Positions 42,664 through 52,133 of a DNA stretch of 64,000 nucleotides are shown here, in pieces (position 1 is the first letter of the stretch; each line of letters opens with the position of its first letter). The translations under genes were made by a program, and so were the position numbers. This DNA is from JAXMAR01 sp046350295 (lineage in GTDB: Bacteria; Planctomycetota; Planctomycetia; Gemmatales; Gemmataceae). The stretch is taken from contig JAXMAR010000006.1 in the NCBI GenBank assembly GCA_046350295.1, forward strand, positions 1-64,000, given 5' to 3'. The notes below the pieces were generated by a model. It did no database searches. It saw nothing but the letters and a program-made list of their open reading frames with translations, and had not been told where the DNA came from.

Positions 42664-44232
42664 CTACTTCTTCCGCGCCGGCCGCGGTATCCGGATCACG
42701 AGGTCGTCCCCCGGGGGATCGTCGTCGCGCGACCTCGCCTCATCGTCCTTGCCGTTGGGCCCGAAGCTGTAGAGCAGGTACCCGTCCGCCACGGGACGGT
42801 ACACCGGCCCCTTCCCGGTAAACAGGTCGACCGGCGCTTGCTTCAGATACTTGGGAACCAGCTCGCTCAGCTCCTTGGGAAACTTGCCGTTGTCGATGCG
42901 GAACGCCTCGAGCGCGAAGGCGGCGTCCATGTTGGCCAAGAGCTGCGTCGTCCGCTCCTCGGCCATCTGCACCTTGGTGAAGGCCGGGACGAGGAGCGTG
43001 ATCAGAACGTTGCCGATGCGCTCGCCACGCTGCTCCGGCGTCAGGAAGACGTAGATGGCCAGGTCGAGCGGCAAGCGGTCCCCGATCTTCGCTTTCAGGC
43101 CGCGCAGCTCCATTTCGAGTTTCGTCAGCGCTCCTTGCCGCTTGGCGTGATCCTTCTCCGCCAGGACGACGGCGACGCGATCGAAGAAGCTGTTGATGTT
43201 CTTGAGCGCCGGATCCCAGTTCACTCCCTTGAGGCGGGCCGGCTCCCGCTTCTTCCGTTTTCCTCCACCCATCCATTCCATGAAGTCCAGGCCATAGCGG
43301 TCGACCAGGAGTACCGACTCGAGCACCATGAAGCGCTCGCCCGCGTCCAGGTTCGCCGCCACGCTCTTGAACGCCGGCAGTTCGCGCCAGTCCTTCCAGA
43401 TGCGCCGCAGCTTCTTCTCGTCGAGCTTGCCGCGCTCCAGCAGGGTGAGATCGGTGTCGCCGGCGATGTGCTCGAGCGCGATGCCCACGAGGTTCTCGAT
43501 CATCGTCCCGCCGTGGGAGATCTGCCGGGCCAGCCGGTGACAGGCGAGCAGGTCTTGCCAGGCTTCATCCGTCCGCCCCTCGCCGAGGTTCAGCATGGCA
43601 CGGATGGTGAACGTCTGCCCCAACTGCCGACAACGTTGCACCATTGGAATCAGGCAAGTGATGAGGCTGTCCGGCCCCCGCTCCGTCCGCGCCACGATGA
43701 GGGGGTGATAGTACTTCGGCCGGCGCGTCGCCTCCGCGGCCAGCTTCAACGGCTCCTCCATCGCCTTGAGCCACTCCGCCACCTTGGGAAACTCCGAGGT
43801 CTTCCACGGCCGCTTCCCCAGTTCGTCGAGCAGGCTGTAAAGCCGCTCGCGTGCCTCCGGCTCCAGCTTCTCCTTCACCTCCGCGAACTTGACAAAGTCC
43901 ACGAGGTATTGCCCCTCCTCCGGCGACGCCTCGATCCCAAGCCGTTTGTAGAACTCGGGGACAAGGAGCGCCCCCTCCGGCTTCGGCCCAAACACCTTGC
44001 ACAGGAGCGCGACCGCGTTGTTGTCCTTGGTGACGCCTTCCGACAGGCGGTCGTTGAGCGCCATCGCGTAATCAGGGTAGCCGTCCTTGTCGAGCGGGGC
44101 CGTGATGCGCGTCGTCTCCTTGCCGATGGTGAAGCTCTTCTTCTCCGGCGCTGGCTTCTCGCCCGCCTCGAGCCGCGCCGCGGCGAAGACCAGCGCACAT
44201 AGTCCGACAAAGACGCAAGAGCGAATCGACAT
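42664..44232 (-). CDS. Hypothetical exported planctomycete protein
   Basis: 522 aa. Start 44232, GGAGA 6-7 bp upstream. Signal peptide 1-22 (SCVFVGLCALVFAAARLEA). Long helical body. The C-terminal segment ALEAFRIDNGKFPKELSELV then KYLKQAPVDLFTGKG and GYLLYSFGPNGKDDE resembles the C-terminal half of pseudopilin-like (GspG-type) sequences that recur in many Gemmata proteins. No enzyme motif. Likely periplasmic. Preceded by a Pro-poor linker and followed by the frameshifted small membrane gene on the same strand. Confidence 0.7.
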   Translation of the reverse strand: MSIRSCVFVGLCALVFAAARLEAGEKPAPEKKSFTIGKETTRITAPLDKDGYPDYAMALNDRLSEGVTKDNNAVALLCKVFGPKPEGALLVPEFYKRLGIEASPEEGQYLVDFVKFAEVKEKLEPEARERLYSLLDELGKRPWKTSEFPKVAEWLKAMEEPLKLAAEATRRPKYYHPLIVARTERGPDSLITCLIPMVQRCRQLGQTFTIRAMLNLGEGRTDEAWQDLLACHRLARQISHGGTMIENLVGIALEHIAGDTDLTLLERGKLDEKKLRRIWKDWRELPAFKSVAANLDAGERFMVLESVLLVDRYGLDFMEWMGGGKRKKREPARLKGVNWDPALKNINSFFDRVAVVLAEKDHAKRQGALTKLEMELRGLKAKIGDRLPLDLAIYVFLTPEQRGERIGNVLITLLVPAFTKVQMAEERTTQLLANMDAAFALEAFRIDNGKFPKELSELVPKYLKQAPVDLFTGKGPVYRPVADGYLLYSFGPNGKDDEARSRDDDPPGDDLVIRIPRPARKK

Positions 44233-44417
44233 GACTTGTCTCCGGGAGAGGTGGATTTGCATTATCGCGCGGCTATGCCGAAGAGCAAGCGCTTTTGGCG
44301 TTTGGGCCGCCGCGCCTGGAATGGTCAAGCGAAGACGTCGTTGGACGGACATGACTCTTCCGAACGCTATCTGTAACTACCTCCCACTCGGGGCGTGCAA
44401 GTCCACGACTTCGTTCA

Positions 44418-45038
44418 TCAGCCCGAATCCGTGTCGCGGGACTTAGCGACCTCGGCGTCGCTCCAGCGCCGCGCGCGCAACCTCAGAAACACCAGGCCCC
44501 CCACCAAGGCCAGCGCCGCGCTCGTCAGGTAGGTGGCGTAGCGGGGAAAACCGGCCGCCTCCAGTCCCAGGACGCAGCCCACTGCCGCCAGCACCACGCC
44601 GACGCAGAACAGCGCGCCCGCCAGCACATGGTCCATGATTCGCTGCCCCGCCCAGCGCGAATACTCGGGCACGTGCACACGGAACAGCTCGACCACCGTG
44701 ACCGTGATGACTTGCTTGATGTTGGCCAGCAGGCTATCCGCTTTCTGCCGCAGCGCGTCCCCCCCTTCGCTGAGCGCCGGCTTGAGCTGCGTCCACAGGG
44801 CGGACTCGTGCGCCTTCATCGCCGCTCCGAGCGCCTCCGTCACCGCCTGCCGAACCTGGACCAGCAGCGGCATCCCCGTCCGCGCGCTGATCTCGTCGAT
44901 GAGCTGCACGGTCGTCGCTTTCAGGCTCGCGAGGAACGGGCCGACCTGACGCTCCCAGAGTTGTTCCAGCTCGTTCAGGCTGACGAGACGCTCGCCCTCG
45001 GCCGCCGGCGCGCCTGCAATCATGGGGCCATCTGCCAT
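44418..45038 (-). CDS. Hypothetical membrane protein with C-terminal helices
   Basis: 206 aa from ATG 45038 (GTG 45065 and ATG 45023 are alternatives; AGGGAG lies upstream). Residues 1-130 are soluble and helical (LERQVGPFLASLKATTVQ and a coiled-coil-like AMKAHESALWTQLKPAL region). Two helices follow at about 140-160 (VLAGALFCVGVVLAAVGCVLG) and 168-190. The tail RLRARRWSDAEVAKS is basic. No family recognised. Confidence 0.6.
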   Translation of the reverse strand: MADGPMIAGAPAAEGERLVSLNELEQLWERQVGPFLASLKATTVQLIDEISARTGMPLLVQVRQAVTEALGAAMKAHESALWTQLKPALSEGGDALRQKADSLLANIKQVITVTVVELFRVHVPEYSRWAGQRIMDHVLAGALFCVGVVLAAVGCVLGLEAAGFPRYATYLTSAALALVGGLVFLRLRARRWSDAEVAKSRDTDSG

Positions 45039-45221
45039 CCGCGCCTGCTCCCTTCGTTTGTACACGACGCTCCTGCGCCCGTTTCACGGGTTTGTCGACC
45101 GGCCGAACCGCCGTTTACGCGGTTTGCGGTCGGCCTGGCGCCGACCGATGCCGGCGCGCTCGGCTCAACTCTATTGTCCGATGTCCGAGACGGTGTTGCG
45201 AGGTCGGTTGAGAGGAAAGCC

Positions 45222-46655
45222 TCACGCCAGGATCTCGCTGACCACGCGCGCCGGCTGGCCGTCCGTCAGCGTCAGCTCGCGGCCGCTGCGGGTGAAGATG
45301 AGGCGGCGGTGGTCGAGGCCGAAGAGCTGGAGCAGGGTCGCCTGGTAGTCGTAGTGGTTGACGACGTTCTCGACGGCGTGGTGGCCGAAGTCGTCGGTGG
45401 CGCCGTACGCGATCCCGGGCTTGAAGCCGCCCCCCGCCAGCCACATCGAGAAGCCGAAGGTGTTGTGATCCCGGCCGACGTTCCGCTCGTTCTGCACCAC
45501 GGGGAGCCGGCCCATCTCGCCGCCCCAGTGGACCACCGTCGAATCGAGCAGGCCGCGCGTCTTGAGATCCTTGACCAGCGCCGCCGACCCGCGATCGACA
45601 TAGCGACAGGAGTTGGGCAACGCGACACGGATGTTCCCATGGTGGTCCCAGAACTGGTTGCGCGTGCAGACCTGGACGAAGCGGACGCCGCGCTCGACGA
45701 GGCGGCGCGCGATCAGGCAGCGCGTGCCGAAGTCAGCCGTGGCGGGATCGTCGATTCCATAGAGGCGCTTGACGGCGGGACTCTCCGAGCCGATGTCGAG
45801 AGCTTCGCGCGCCGCGGTCTGCATCCGCGCCGCCAGCTCGTAGCTGGCGATGCGCGCTTCGAGGTCCAGCTCGCCGGGGCGTTCGCGCAGGTGCTCGCGG
45901 TTCAGCTCGCCGAGGAATTGGAGGTAGCGCTCCTGCGGCGCCCCGCGCATGTGCGCGGGCGGGTCGAGGTTGAGAATGCGCGGCTCCTGGGCACGGACGA
46001 CGGTGCCCTGATAGAGGGAGGGCAGAAAGCCGTTCGACCAGTTGTCGACGCCGAGGACCGGCGTGCTGACCGGATCGGTGAGAACGACATAAGCCGGCAA
46101 GCTCTGGCTCTCGGAGCCGAGGCCGTAGCTCAGCCAGCTGCCGAGGACCGGGCGGCCCGCGAGGATGCGGCCGGTATTGAGGGCGTTGATCGATTGGCCG
46201 TGGTTGTTGACGCCGGTCTTCATCGAGCGGATCAGGCAGATGTCGTCGGCGACCTCGGCGAGATGAGGCAGCAGCTCGGATAGCTCGATGCCGGACTTGC
46301 CGTGCCTGCGGAAACGCCATGGGCTGTGCAGGACCTTGGCGCTCGCCTCGGCGGCGTTGTCGTACTTGATCGTGCCCGGGAACGGCTGCCCGTCGTAGCG
46401 CGCCATCCCCGGCTTCGGATCGAAGAGATCGAGATGGCTCGGGCCGCCCTGCATGAAGAGCGAGATCATCGCCTTGGCGCGCGGCTCGAAGTGTGGCCGC
46501 TTGGGCAGGAGATCGAAGTGGCGGTTTTCGAGCTCGGGCCGGCCGGGGGCGGCCAGGAGGCCGTCCTGCTCCAGGAGCCAGGTGAGGGCGAGGCCGCCGA
46601 TACCCAGGGCGCTGGTGGCGAGGAAGTGGCGGCGGGAGGGGGTGAGGTTCGGCAT
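45222..46655 (-). CDS. DUF1501 protein (second copy in window)
   Basis: 477 aa. Tat-type signal SRRHFLATSALGIGGLAL (about residues 7-24). KAMISLFMQGGPSHLDLFDPKP split over two blocks gives the metal-site Asp/His region; SWLSYGLGSESQSLPAYVVL near 168; EMGRLPVVQNERNVGRDHN near 395 with the terminal HDHN-like His. ATG 46655 comes one base after the stop of the PIN-like gene, so it is in the same operon as the DUF1553 gene although separated from it by 0.8 kb. Confidence 0.9.
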   Translation of the reverse strand: MPNLTPSRRHFLATSALGIGGLALTWLLEQDGLLAAPGRPELENRHFDLLPKRPHFEPRAKAMISLFMQGGPSHLDLFDPKPGMARYDGQPFPGTIKYDNAAEASAKVLHSPWRFRRHGKSGIELSELLPHLAEVADDICLIRSMKTGVNNHGQSINALNTGRILAGRPVLGSWLSYGLGSESQSLPAYVVLTDPVSTPVLGVDNWSNGFLPSLYQGTVVRAQEPRILNLDPPAHMRGAPQERYLQFLGELNREHLRERPGELDLEARIASYELAARMQTAAREALDIGSESPAVKRLYGIDDPATADFGTRCLIARRLVERGVRFVQVCTRNQFWDHHGNIRVALPNSCRYVDRGSAALVKDLKTRGLLDSTVVHWGGEMGRLPVVQNERNVGRDHNTFGFSMWLAGGGFKPGIAYGATDDFGHHAVENVVNHYDYQATLLQLFGLDHRRLIFTRSGRELTLTDGQPARVVSEILA

Positions 46656-46656
46656 G

Positions 46657-47076
46657 TCAGATCGCTGGCGTGGTGAGGAAGAGGCGTCCCGCGCCTCGGG
46701 TTCTTTCGGGAAACATTATGTAGTCGAGTCGTTTGTCCACGACTCGATCAACGAGGTCGGGATTATCGTAAACCCGATCGGGAAGAGGAAGAGTAAGCAC
46801 CGGCACGCTGTCCGGCGTTCCTTCACGACGCAGAGTCGCCTCCAGTGAGTCCTCACCTTCTTCGTTACGGTTGCTTGTCAGCAAATAGAACCCATTCCTC
46901 TGACAGAATCGCCAGACAACGTCATCCGGCGTCGATTCGTCGAGGCCAACATCCCGGAACCGTCGGAACACAACATCGAGGCCCGCCGTGAACTCACGCC
47001 ATTCCGGCCTTTGCATACGGCCCCAGAGGCGCGCCGCCTGGCCCTCTATGTTCACGTCAATCAGGATGATTGGCAT
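46657..47076 (-). CDS. DUF5615/PIN-like putative nuclease domain protein
   Basis: 139 aa. ILIDVNIEGQAARLWG at the start resembles the D-x-N-x-E first acidic motif of DUF5615 PIN-like proteins. GLDESTPDDVVWRFCQ then LLTSNRNEEGEDSLEA carry the central Asp and the N-R-N motif. Paired upstream with a DUF433 protein, overlapping it by 20 bp, as in known DUF433-DUF5615 antitoxin-toxin-like pairs. One base separates its stop from the DUF1501 start. RNA cleavage is inferred from family only. Confidence 0.7.
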   Translation of the reverse strand: MPIILIDVNIEGQAARLWGRMQRPEWREFTAGLDVVFRRFRDVGLDESTPDDVVWRFCQRNGFYLLTSNRNEEGEDSLEATLRREGTPDSVPVLTLPLPDRVYDNPDLVDRVVDKRLDYIMFPERTRGAGRLFLTTPAI

Positions 47077-47443
47077 GAGTCGAGCCGTTCTGTTCTTCGA
47101 GCTTCTTCCTCAGTTTTTCCTTGAGACGAGTCACACGCTCTTCCGTCGTTAAGCCTTCCTCCGCTTCGGCGAAAATGCCGCCCCGCGCCCGCTGAGCCTC
47201 GATGGCCCGGCGCTGGAACTCGTCCGCTCGTCGGTCCCTCTCCACCAACTCATCGTGGTGTTCCTTTACATAAGCAACGATGGCGTCGAACTGCTCGCGA
47301 CTCAAGCTCGGCATCGCCTCATGCACGAAGGTCCAATCGTAGCCGCGGTGAAGGTAGTAGAACACGTCCAAGACGGTGATCCGGCTCGTCGAAAGCTGCG
47401 GGCCGCGGCCACGATCGACGATTTCGACAGCTCGTGTTGCCAT
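47057..47443 (-). CDS. DUF433 (VapB-like) protein, putative antitoxin
   Basis: 128 aa, start 47443 with GAGGAG 9 bp upstream. RGPQLSTSRITVLDVFYYLHRGYDW is, in two blocks, the DUF433 winged-helix pattern (GPxLxxTRIxVxDVxxxL). The C-terminal half is a charged coiled coil (ERDRRADEFQRRAIEAQRAR and TRLKEKLRKKLEEQ), probably for partner binding. Overlaps the PIN-like gene. DUF433 proteins are usual antitoxin partners of small PIN-like toxins. Confidence 0.8.
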   Translation of the reverse strand: MATRAVEIVDRGRGPQLSTSRITVLDVFYYLHRGYDWTFVHEAMPSLSREQFDAIVAYVKEHHDELVERDRRADEFQRRAIEAQRARGGIFAEAEEGLTTEERVTRLKEKLRKKLEEQNGSTHANHPD

Positions 47444-47480
47444 GGCTCTCTCTCCTCGAACGAATCCATTCTACCGCGGC

Positions 47481-50075
47481 TCAATCGACATACAGAAACC
47501 GATTCGAGCTCAACAACGCCTGACCAAGCTGCGTGAGCGCCGTCAGCGCCGGCTCCGGCCCCGCCCCCTTCGCCGGTGGAACCAGCGCCGCCTGCTCGCT
47601 CAGGAAACGCAGCGAGCGTTCCAACTCCGCCGCCGATGGCTCCGCCGAATACGCCAGCTTCCAGGCGCGAATCACCTGCGCCCGCGGCTCGGCGCCCGCT
47701 TCTTTGCGCACCCGTTCGGCGAAGAAGCCGGCCTGTTCGTGGATGAAATGGCTGTTCATCAGCATGAGGGCCTGAAGCGCGACGGTCGAGCTGTGGCGGA
47801 TGTCGCAGTTCGGCGTGAGCGTCGCGCCGTCGAAGCTCTCGAGGACGGCGAGCGGCAAGCTGCGGCGAACCTGAATGTAGACGCTGCGGCGAAACTCCTC
47901 GCCCCCGAGCGGGGCCACTTTGCCCATCGGCGTGCCGTCGCCGGGATTGCGGATGTCCTTGCCGACGACAACCTGACCCACCTCATCGTGCGTCACGGGA
48001 ACCGGCGGACCGAACGCCTTGTCGTTCAGCTTGCCGCTCACAGCGAGAAGACTATCGCGGATCGCTTCCGCCTCGAGGCGGCGCACCGTCATGCGGCCCA
48101 GTAAGCGGTTCTCCGGATCGACCGCGTCCAACTCCGGGCGGCGCTTGGAGCTTTGCCGGTAGGCCGCGGAGGTCAGCATCAGGCGATGCATGCGTTTGAG
48201 ACGCCAACCGCCGGCCATGAACTCGTCGGCGAGCCAGTCGAGCAATTCGGGATGGGAGGGGCGCTCGCCAAGCAGGCCGAAGTCGGACGGCGTGTTGACG
48301 ATGCCGCGGCCGAAGTGATTGAGCCAGGCGCGGTTCATCAGGACGCGCGCCGGCAGCGGATGCTTGCCGGAAGTCAGCGACTGAGCGAAAGCGAGGCGTC
48401 GGCCGGTCGTCGGCAGGCCCGGAGTCTTATCCGGGATCTTCGTCACTCCGAGCCGGTCGAAGATCATCAGGCCGGCGGGGGCGACGGCCTCTTTTGGTTG
48501 CTCGTGGTCGCCGCGATCGAAGAGGAACGTGGTCGGCACGCGGCCGGAGACTTCGGTGAGGACGCGATAGTACTCGGGCATCGGCTTGGTGGCCCGGAGC
48601 TTGGTCGCTCGCTCGGCGATGCCCTTGATCTCCTTGGCCGCCTTGGAGTCGTAGAGGTAGAGAGAGCCGGCGGAGACGTTGACGCTCGGGTGCTCCTGCA
48701 GCAGCTTCTGCTGCGCCGGCGTCCGCTTGGCGACCGGCGTTTCCCGAGCGACCCGGATCGGCTCGTGCATCTCCTTCGGAAGCTTGGCCAGCTCCTTCTT
48801 GAAGGTCGCCTCGATGTACTCGTCCTGCTTCTTTTTCAGCTCCTGATCGATTGTGATCGCTTCCTTCTCGATGGCATCCGCCTTCTTCCGCTCCTCGTCC
48901 TTGAACAGGGCGACCTCGCGGGCCGCGGGCGTGCGCCAGTTTTTCACGTCGAGGGCGGGTTCGAAGATGGCGCGGACGTGGTAATAGTCGACCTGCGGAA
49001 TCGGATCGTAGCGGTGATTGTGGCACTGGGCACAGTGGAGCGTCAGGCCGAGGAGACTGCTGGAGACGATTTGCAGCGTATCGGCCACATGCTGATTGCT
49101 CGCCGCCTTGACGTCGACGCCGGGGGACGCGGTACCGTCAGGCGCCATGCGCAAGAAACCGGTGGCGATCAGCTTGTCGAGTTCGGCCGGCGGCAGCTTT
49201 TCATAGGGCGGACGGACCATCTCATCGCCCGCCAGTTGCTCGCGGATGAACTGGTCCCACGGCATATCGGCGTTGAAGGCGCGGATGACATAGTCGCGGT
49301 AGCGGTACGCCGTCTTGCGGACCGGATCGTCGCCGGTGAAGCCCTCGGAGTCGGCGTAGCCGGCGACGTCGAGCCAGTGCCGGCCCCAGCGCTCGCCGTA
49401 ATGTGGCGAGGCGAGCAGGCGGTCGACGAGCTTCTCATAGGCATCGGGCGCCGCGTCCTTGACGAAGTCCTCGACTTCCTTCGGGGTCGGCGGCAGGCCG
49501 AGCAGGTCGAACGTGGCGCGGCGGATGAGCGTGATGCGGTCGGCTTCCGGGCCGAAGCTCAAGCCTTTCTTCTCCAGCTCGGCGAGGAGAAAGCGATCGA
49601 TCGGGTTGCGAGTCCGCTCGGCGTGTTTGACCGCGGGGGGCTCGACGCGGCGGATCGGCTGGAACGCCCAGTGGGACGCTTCTTCTTCGGAGATCGAGAA
49701 GCCGACGGGCAATTCCTTCGGCTCGGGCCGAGCGGTCCTGGCGCCCTGTTGAATCCAGCGCTCGAGGATGGCGATCTCGTCCCTGGTCAGTTTTTTCTTG
49801 CCCGGCGGCATCTCCTCGTTTTGCACGCGCTTGATCAGCAGGCTTTCGCTCGCCTTTCCGGGAACGAGCGCGGCTCCCGAATCGCCGCCGCGCATCATGA
49901 AATGCTGCAAGCGCAGGTCGAGCCCGCCGCGCAGCTTCTTGCCCTCGCCATGACATTCGAAGCAGTGCGCCTTGAGAATGGGACGAACCTGCTTCTCGAA
50001 CGTCGACGCCGGCTCGTCCGCGCGGCACAGGGAAGGAACGATCAGAAACAGGCTGACAAGGATGAAGCGGTTCAT
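47481..50075 (-). CDS. Planctomycete cytochrome c / DUF1549 / DUF1553 protein (second copy)
   Basis: 864 aa from ATG 50075 (a TTG 9 bp earlier is weaker). Signal peptide 1-19. PSCyt1 haem site CFECH at 38-42. DUF1549 about 155-340 with RNPIDRFLLAELEKKGL, ASPHYGERWGRHWLD and LTLHCAQCHNHRYDPI. A shorter coiled-coil-like insert (Lys/Glu-rich, about 375-450) replaces the jelly-roll-like insert of the 1121-aa homologue at 16751. DUF1553 about 590-840. Followed at 37 bp by the DUF433 gene rather than directly by DUF1501. Confidence 0.9.
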   Translation of the reverse strand: MNRFILVSLFLIVPSLCRADEPASTFEKQVRPILKAHCFECHGEGKKLRGGLDLRLQHFMMRGGDSGAALVPGKASESLLIKRVQNEEMPPGKKKLTRDEIAILERWIQQGARTARPEPKELPVGFSISEEEASHWAFQPIRRVEPPAVKHAERTRNPIDRFLLAELEKKGLSFGPEADRITLIRRATFDLLGLPPTPKEVEDFVKDAAPDAYEKLVDRLLASPHYGERWGRHWLDVAGYADSEGFTGDDPVRKTAYRYRDYVIRAFNADMPWDQFIREQLAGDEMVRPPYEKLPPAELDKLIATGFLRMAPDGTASPGVDVKAASNQHVADTLQIVSSSLLGLTLHCAQCHNHRYDPIPQVDYYHVRAIFEPALDVKNWRTPAAREVALFKDEERKKADAIEKEAITIDQELKKKQDEYIEATFKKELAKLPKEMHEPIRVARETPVAKRTPAQQKLLQEHPSVNVSAGSLYLYDSKAAKEIKGIAERATKLRATKPMPEYYRVLTEVSGRVPTTFLFDRGDHEQPKEAVAPAGLMIFDRLGVTKIPDKTPGLPTTGRRLAFAQSLTSGKHPLPARVLMNRAWLNHFGRGIVNTPSDFGLLGERPSHPELLDWLADEFMAGGWRLKRMHRLMLTSAAYRQSSKRRPELDAVDPENRLLGRMTVRRLEAEAIRDSLLAVSGKLNDKAFGPPVPVTHDEVGQVVVGKDIRNPGDGTPMGKVAPLGGEEFRRSVYIQVRRSLPLAVLESFDGATLTPNCDIRHSSTVALQALMLMNSHFIHEQAGFFAERVRKEAGAEPRAQVIRAWKLAYSAEPSAAELERSLRFLSEQAALVPPAKGAGPEPALTALTQLGQALLSSNRFLYVD

Positions 50076-50314
50076 GTGCGCCAAAGGTGGGTTGCGCGGG
50101 GAAGGCGGGAACTACTTCGTTTTTAGCCGGTCACGAGCGGGGTGTCAACGCGGCTCCAGGGTCGCAAAAACGCCACAATGCGATTGCCCGGCAAGTCCTC
50201 GCTCGCTTCACCACGCGCCATTCGCCGCCGGTCCGTCGTCCCGGCGCCGGCCGTGGTATGTTTTCGCAGGCGCGGCGTTCCGTGCTCGCGAGCTGTTTAC
50301 CTCCAACATCGGTC

Positions 50315-50950
50315 ATGCCATCTCTTCTGCCGCAAGAAAAGCCGACCAGGGTAGAACCACCGCCGCGCGAGGCGCTGGTTTCACGCGACCAGCGTAGCCG
50401 TCTCTTCGCCGTCGTGCTGCGCCGCCGCTGGCCTCTCGCCCTGATGCTGACAGGCTGGCTCCACCTCGCCGCCTTCGGGCTGTGTTACTTCCTCACGATC
50501 GAGCAGGACTACCACGACTCGACCGGTTATCTCCTCATCTGGATCGCCGAGCTTTCCGGCATGGCCGCCATCTTCCGCCTGACCGGCGGCCCGCGCCCCG
50601 CCAACCTAGCTCCCGATGGCCTGGAACTGTTCGTCCGCCGCGTCTGGATCGGCTACTTCGTCCTCGCCTTCAACCTCGGCTCCCTCAATACCCTGCGCGG
50701 TCATCACTATTTCGAGTTCTTCCCCGCGATGGCTTCGCTCGCCTCCTTCGCCTTCATCGTCATGACCGTCCTGCTCGACACGCGCTTCTTCCTCGCCGTC
50801 CTCGTCCACTTCGCCGCCGGCCTACTCATGGCCGCCAACCTCCTCCACGCCTACCTCATCTTCGCCCTCGCCTGGTGCATCGTCTTGAACGGCACCGCGC
50901 TGGCCCTCTGGCGCCAACGCCGAACGCCGCAACCGAGCGAGACGGCTTGA
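50315..50950 (+). CDS. Hypothetical five-helix membrane protein
   Basis: 211 aa from ATG 50315; the upstream reading is low complexity. A soluble 35-residue N-terminus precedes about five helices (PLALMLTGWLHLAAFGLCYFL onwards in two blocks, GYFVLAFNLGSLNTLRG, MASLASFAFIVMTVLL). No motif recognised. Convergent with the FHA gene; a palindrome lies between. Confidence 0.6.
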   Translation: MPSLLPQEKPTRVEPPPREALVSRDQRSRLFAVVLRRRWPLALMLTGWLHLAAFGLCYFLTIEQDYHDSTGYLLIWIAELSGMAAIFRLTGGPRPANLAPDGLELFVRRVWIGYFVLAFNLGSLNTLRGHHYFEFFPAMASLASFAFIVMTVLLDTRFFLAVLVHFAAGLLMAANLLHAYLIFALAWCIVLNGTALALWRQRRTPQPSETA

Positions 50951-51020
50951 TCGCCGCGCCGGCCGGCAGCGTCCCCCCGCAGCCATCCCAGCACATGGAC
51001 GGAACACGATAAGATGCCGG

Positions 51021-51080
51021 CCCTCTCCCCCCGCTGCTTAAACAGGATTCCTTCGGAACAGCGACTGCGGGGGGAGAGGG
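51021..51080. repeat. Interrupted palindrome between convergent genes
   Basis: 14-bp perfect arms 51021-51034 (CCCTCTCCCCCCGC) and 51067-51080 with a 32-bp centre. Likely forms a stem that ends both convergent transcripts; arms of this type are common as dispersed repeats in planctomycetes. Confidence 0.75.
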
Positions 51081-51137
51081 GTAGGGGTGAGGGGGGAAGA
51101 GCAACCGGAGTCAAAACGACCGCCAGGCGTCCGTCGC

Positions 51138-51617
51138 TCACGCCGCCGCGATCTGAATCTCCGCGCTGTTCGGCAACCGCAGCACCACCGCCGCCCCGCT
51201 CGCGATCAGGTATTCCTCCCCAGGCCCTAGGGGCCGTGGCGCCGGGGCGAGCAGCACCGTACCGTTGAGCGGTGGCCGCACGCCCCCGCCGCGCCGGGGC
51301 ACGCCGTTCACCAGCAGAATCCCTCCCGCGGCGCGACGAAGCGTCAGGTGCGCGCGGCTGACCGTTCCGTCCAGTGCGCTCCCATTCAGCACCCGCTGCC
51401 CGCTCGACGGCACGATTGCAGTCGCCCGGTACGTCGGATCGAGATAAGGAACGTCCCAACCCTCGGCCCTTCCGAGAATCACCGGCGCGTCCGGCTCGAG
51501 ACGAAGCTGCGCCTCGCGCATCGTCTCCGTCCCCCCCGTCAACGAGGACCAGAGCGTGATCCCCGAACCACTCAAGAGGCAAACCGACCCGAAGGAAACA
51601 GAATGATCGGTGTCCAT
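51138..51617 (-). CDS. FHA-domain protein
   Basis: 159 aa with one FHA domain: VILGRAEGWDVPYLD (G-R near residue 49), SALDGTVSRAHLTLRR (S-R-x-H near 87), GILLVNGVPRRGGG (N-G), then a VVLRLPNSAEIQI end. Recognises phosphothreonine peptides, so it should be a partner of Ser/Thr kinases. Stands alone. Confidence 0.75.
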   Translation of the reverse strand: MDTDHSVSFGSVCLLSGSGITLWSSLTGGTETMREAQLRLEPDAPVILGRAEGWDVPYLDPTYRATAIVPSSGQRVLNGSALDGTVSRAHLTLRRAAGGILLVNGVPRRGGGVRPPLNGTVLLAPAPRPLGPGEEYLIASGAAVVLRLPNSAEIQIAAA

Positions 51618-51790
51618 GATCAGGGCGCTCCAATAAAGGCGTTTGCCGACCGCCGTTAAAACCGTATGCCGGCGCGTTTCAGTGATGCGGCGCCACCGTC
51701 TCCCGCCCCATCCACAATCATTGTCCCAGTTCGGCGACTGGTTTCCAGGTCCGTTGACGCTGGACTGCCAACCGGCCTTCGCGCGCGCCG

Positions 51791-52129
51791 CTATGCCGCC
51801 CTACGCTCGATCTGCTCAATGATCTCGGCGGTGAACGTTCGATGATGGCGGCGGCCAGGACATGCGATGACGGCCGCCAGACAGAACCAAAGGAAAAAGC
51901 AAACGGTAGGCGCAATCAGCCGGTACAGCTTCGGTCGTGTCGCGCTTGCGGAGAAGGCGAGAACGAACAGCGCGGCGCCCAAGCCGGAAAGGGCCAATCC
52001 GAGGATGGCCCGCGGAAAGTAGAAGCTGAAGACAACGACCCAAACGGCGATGGCGAGGACGAGCATCGCCGACCACGCTCGGCACAGCGAATCGGCGCGG
52101 GCAGAAGCCTCGGTTGGAATCGCTGACAT
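51791..52129 (-). CDS. Small membrane protein following the FAD oxidoreductase
   Basis: 112 aa with two to three helices (LVLAIAVWVVVFSFYFPR, AILGLALSGLGAALFVLAF, LIAPTVCFFLWFCLAAVI). It starts 4 bp after the stop of the FAD oxidoreductase on the same strand, so it is co-transcribed. Function unknown; possibly a membrane anchor or partner. Confidence 0.7.
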   Translation of the reverse strand: MSAIPTEASARADSLCRAWSAMLVLAIAVWVVVFSFYFPRAILGLALSGLGAALFVLAFSASATRPKLYRLIAPTVCFFLWFCLAAVIACPGRRHHRTFTAEIIEQIERRAA

Positions 52130-52133
52130 TGGT

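Noticed and set aside
48153..50126. 657-codon open frame antisense to the second DUF1553 gene
   Set aside because: Shadow frame; the opposite strand has haem and DUF motifs.
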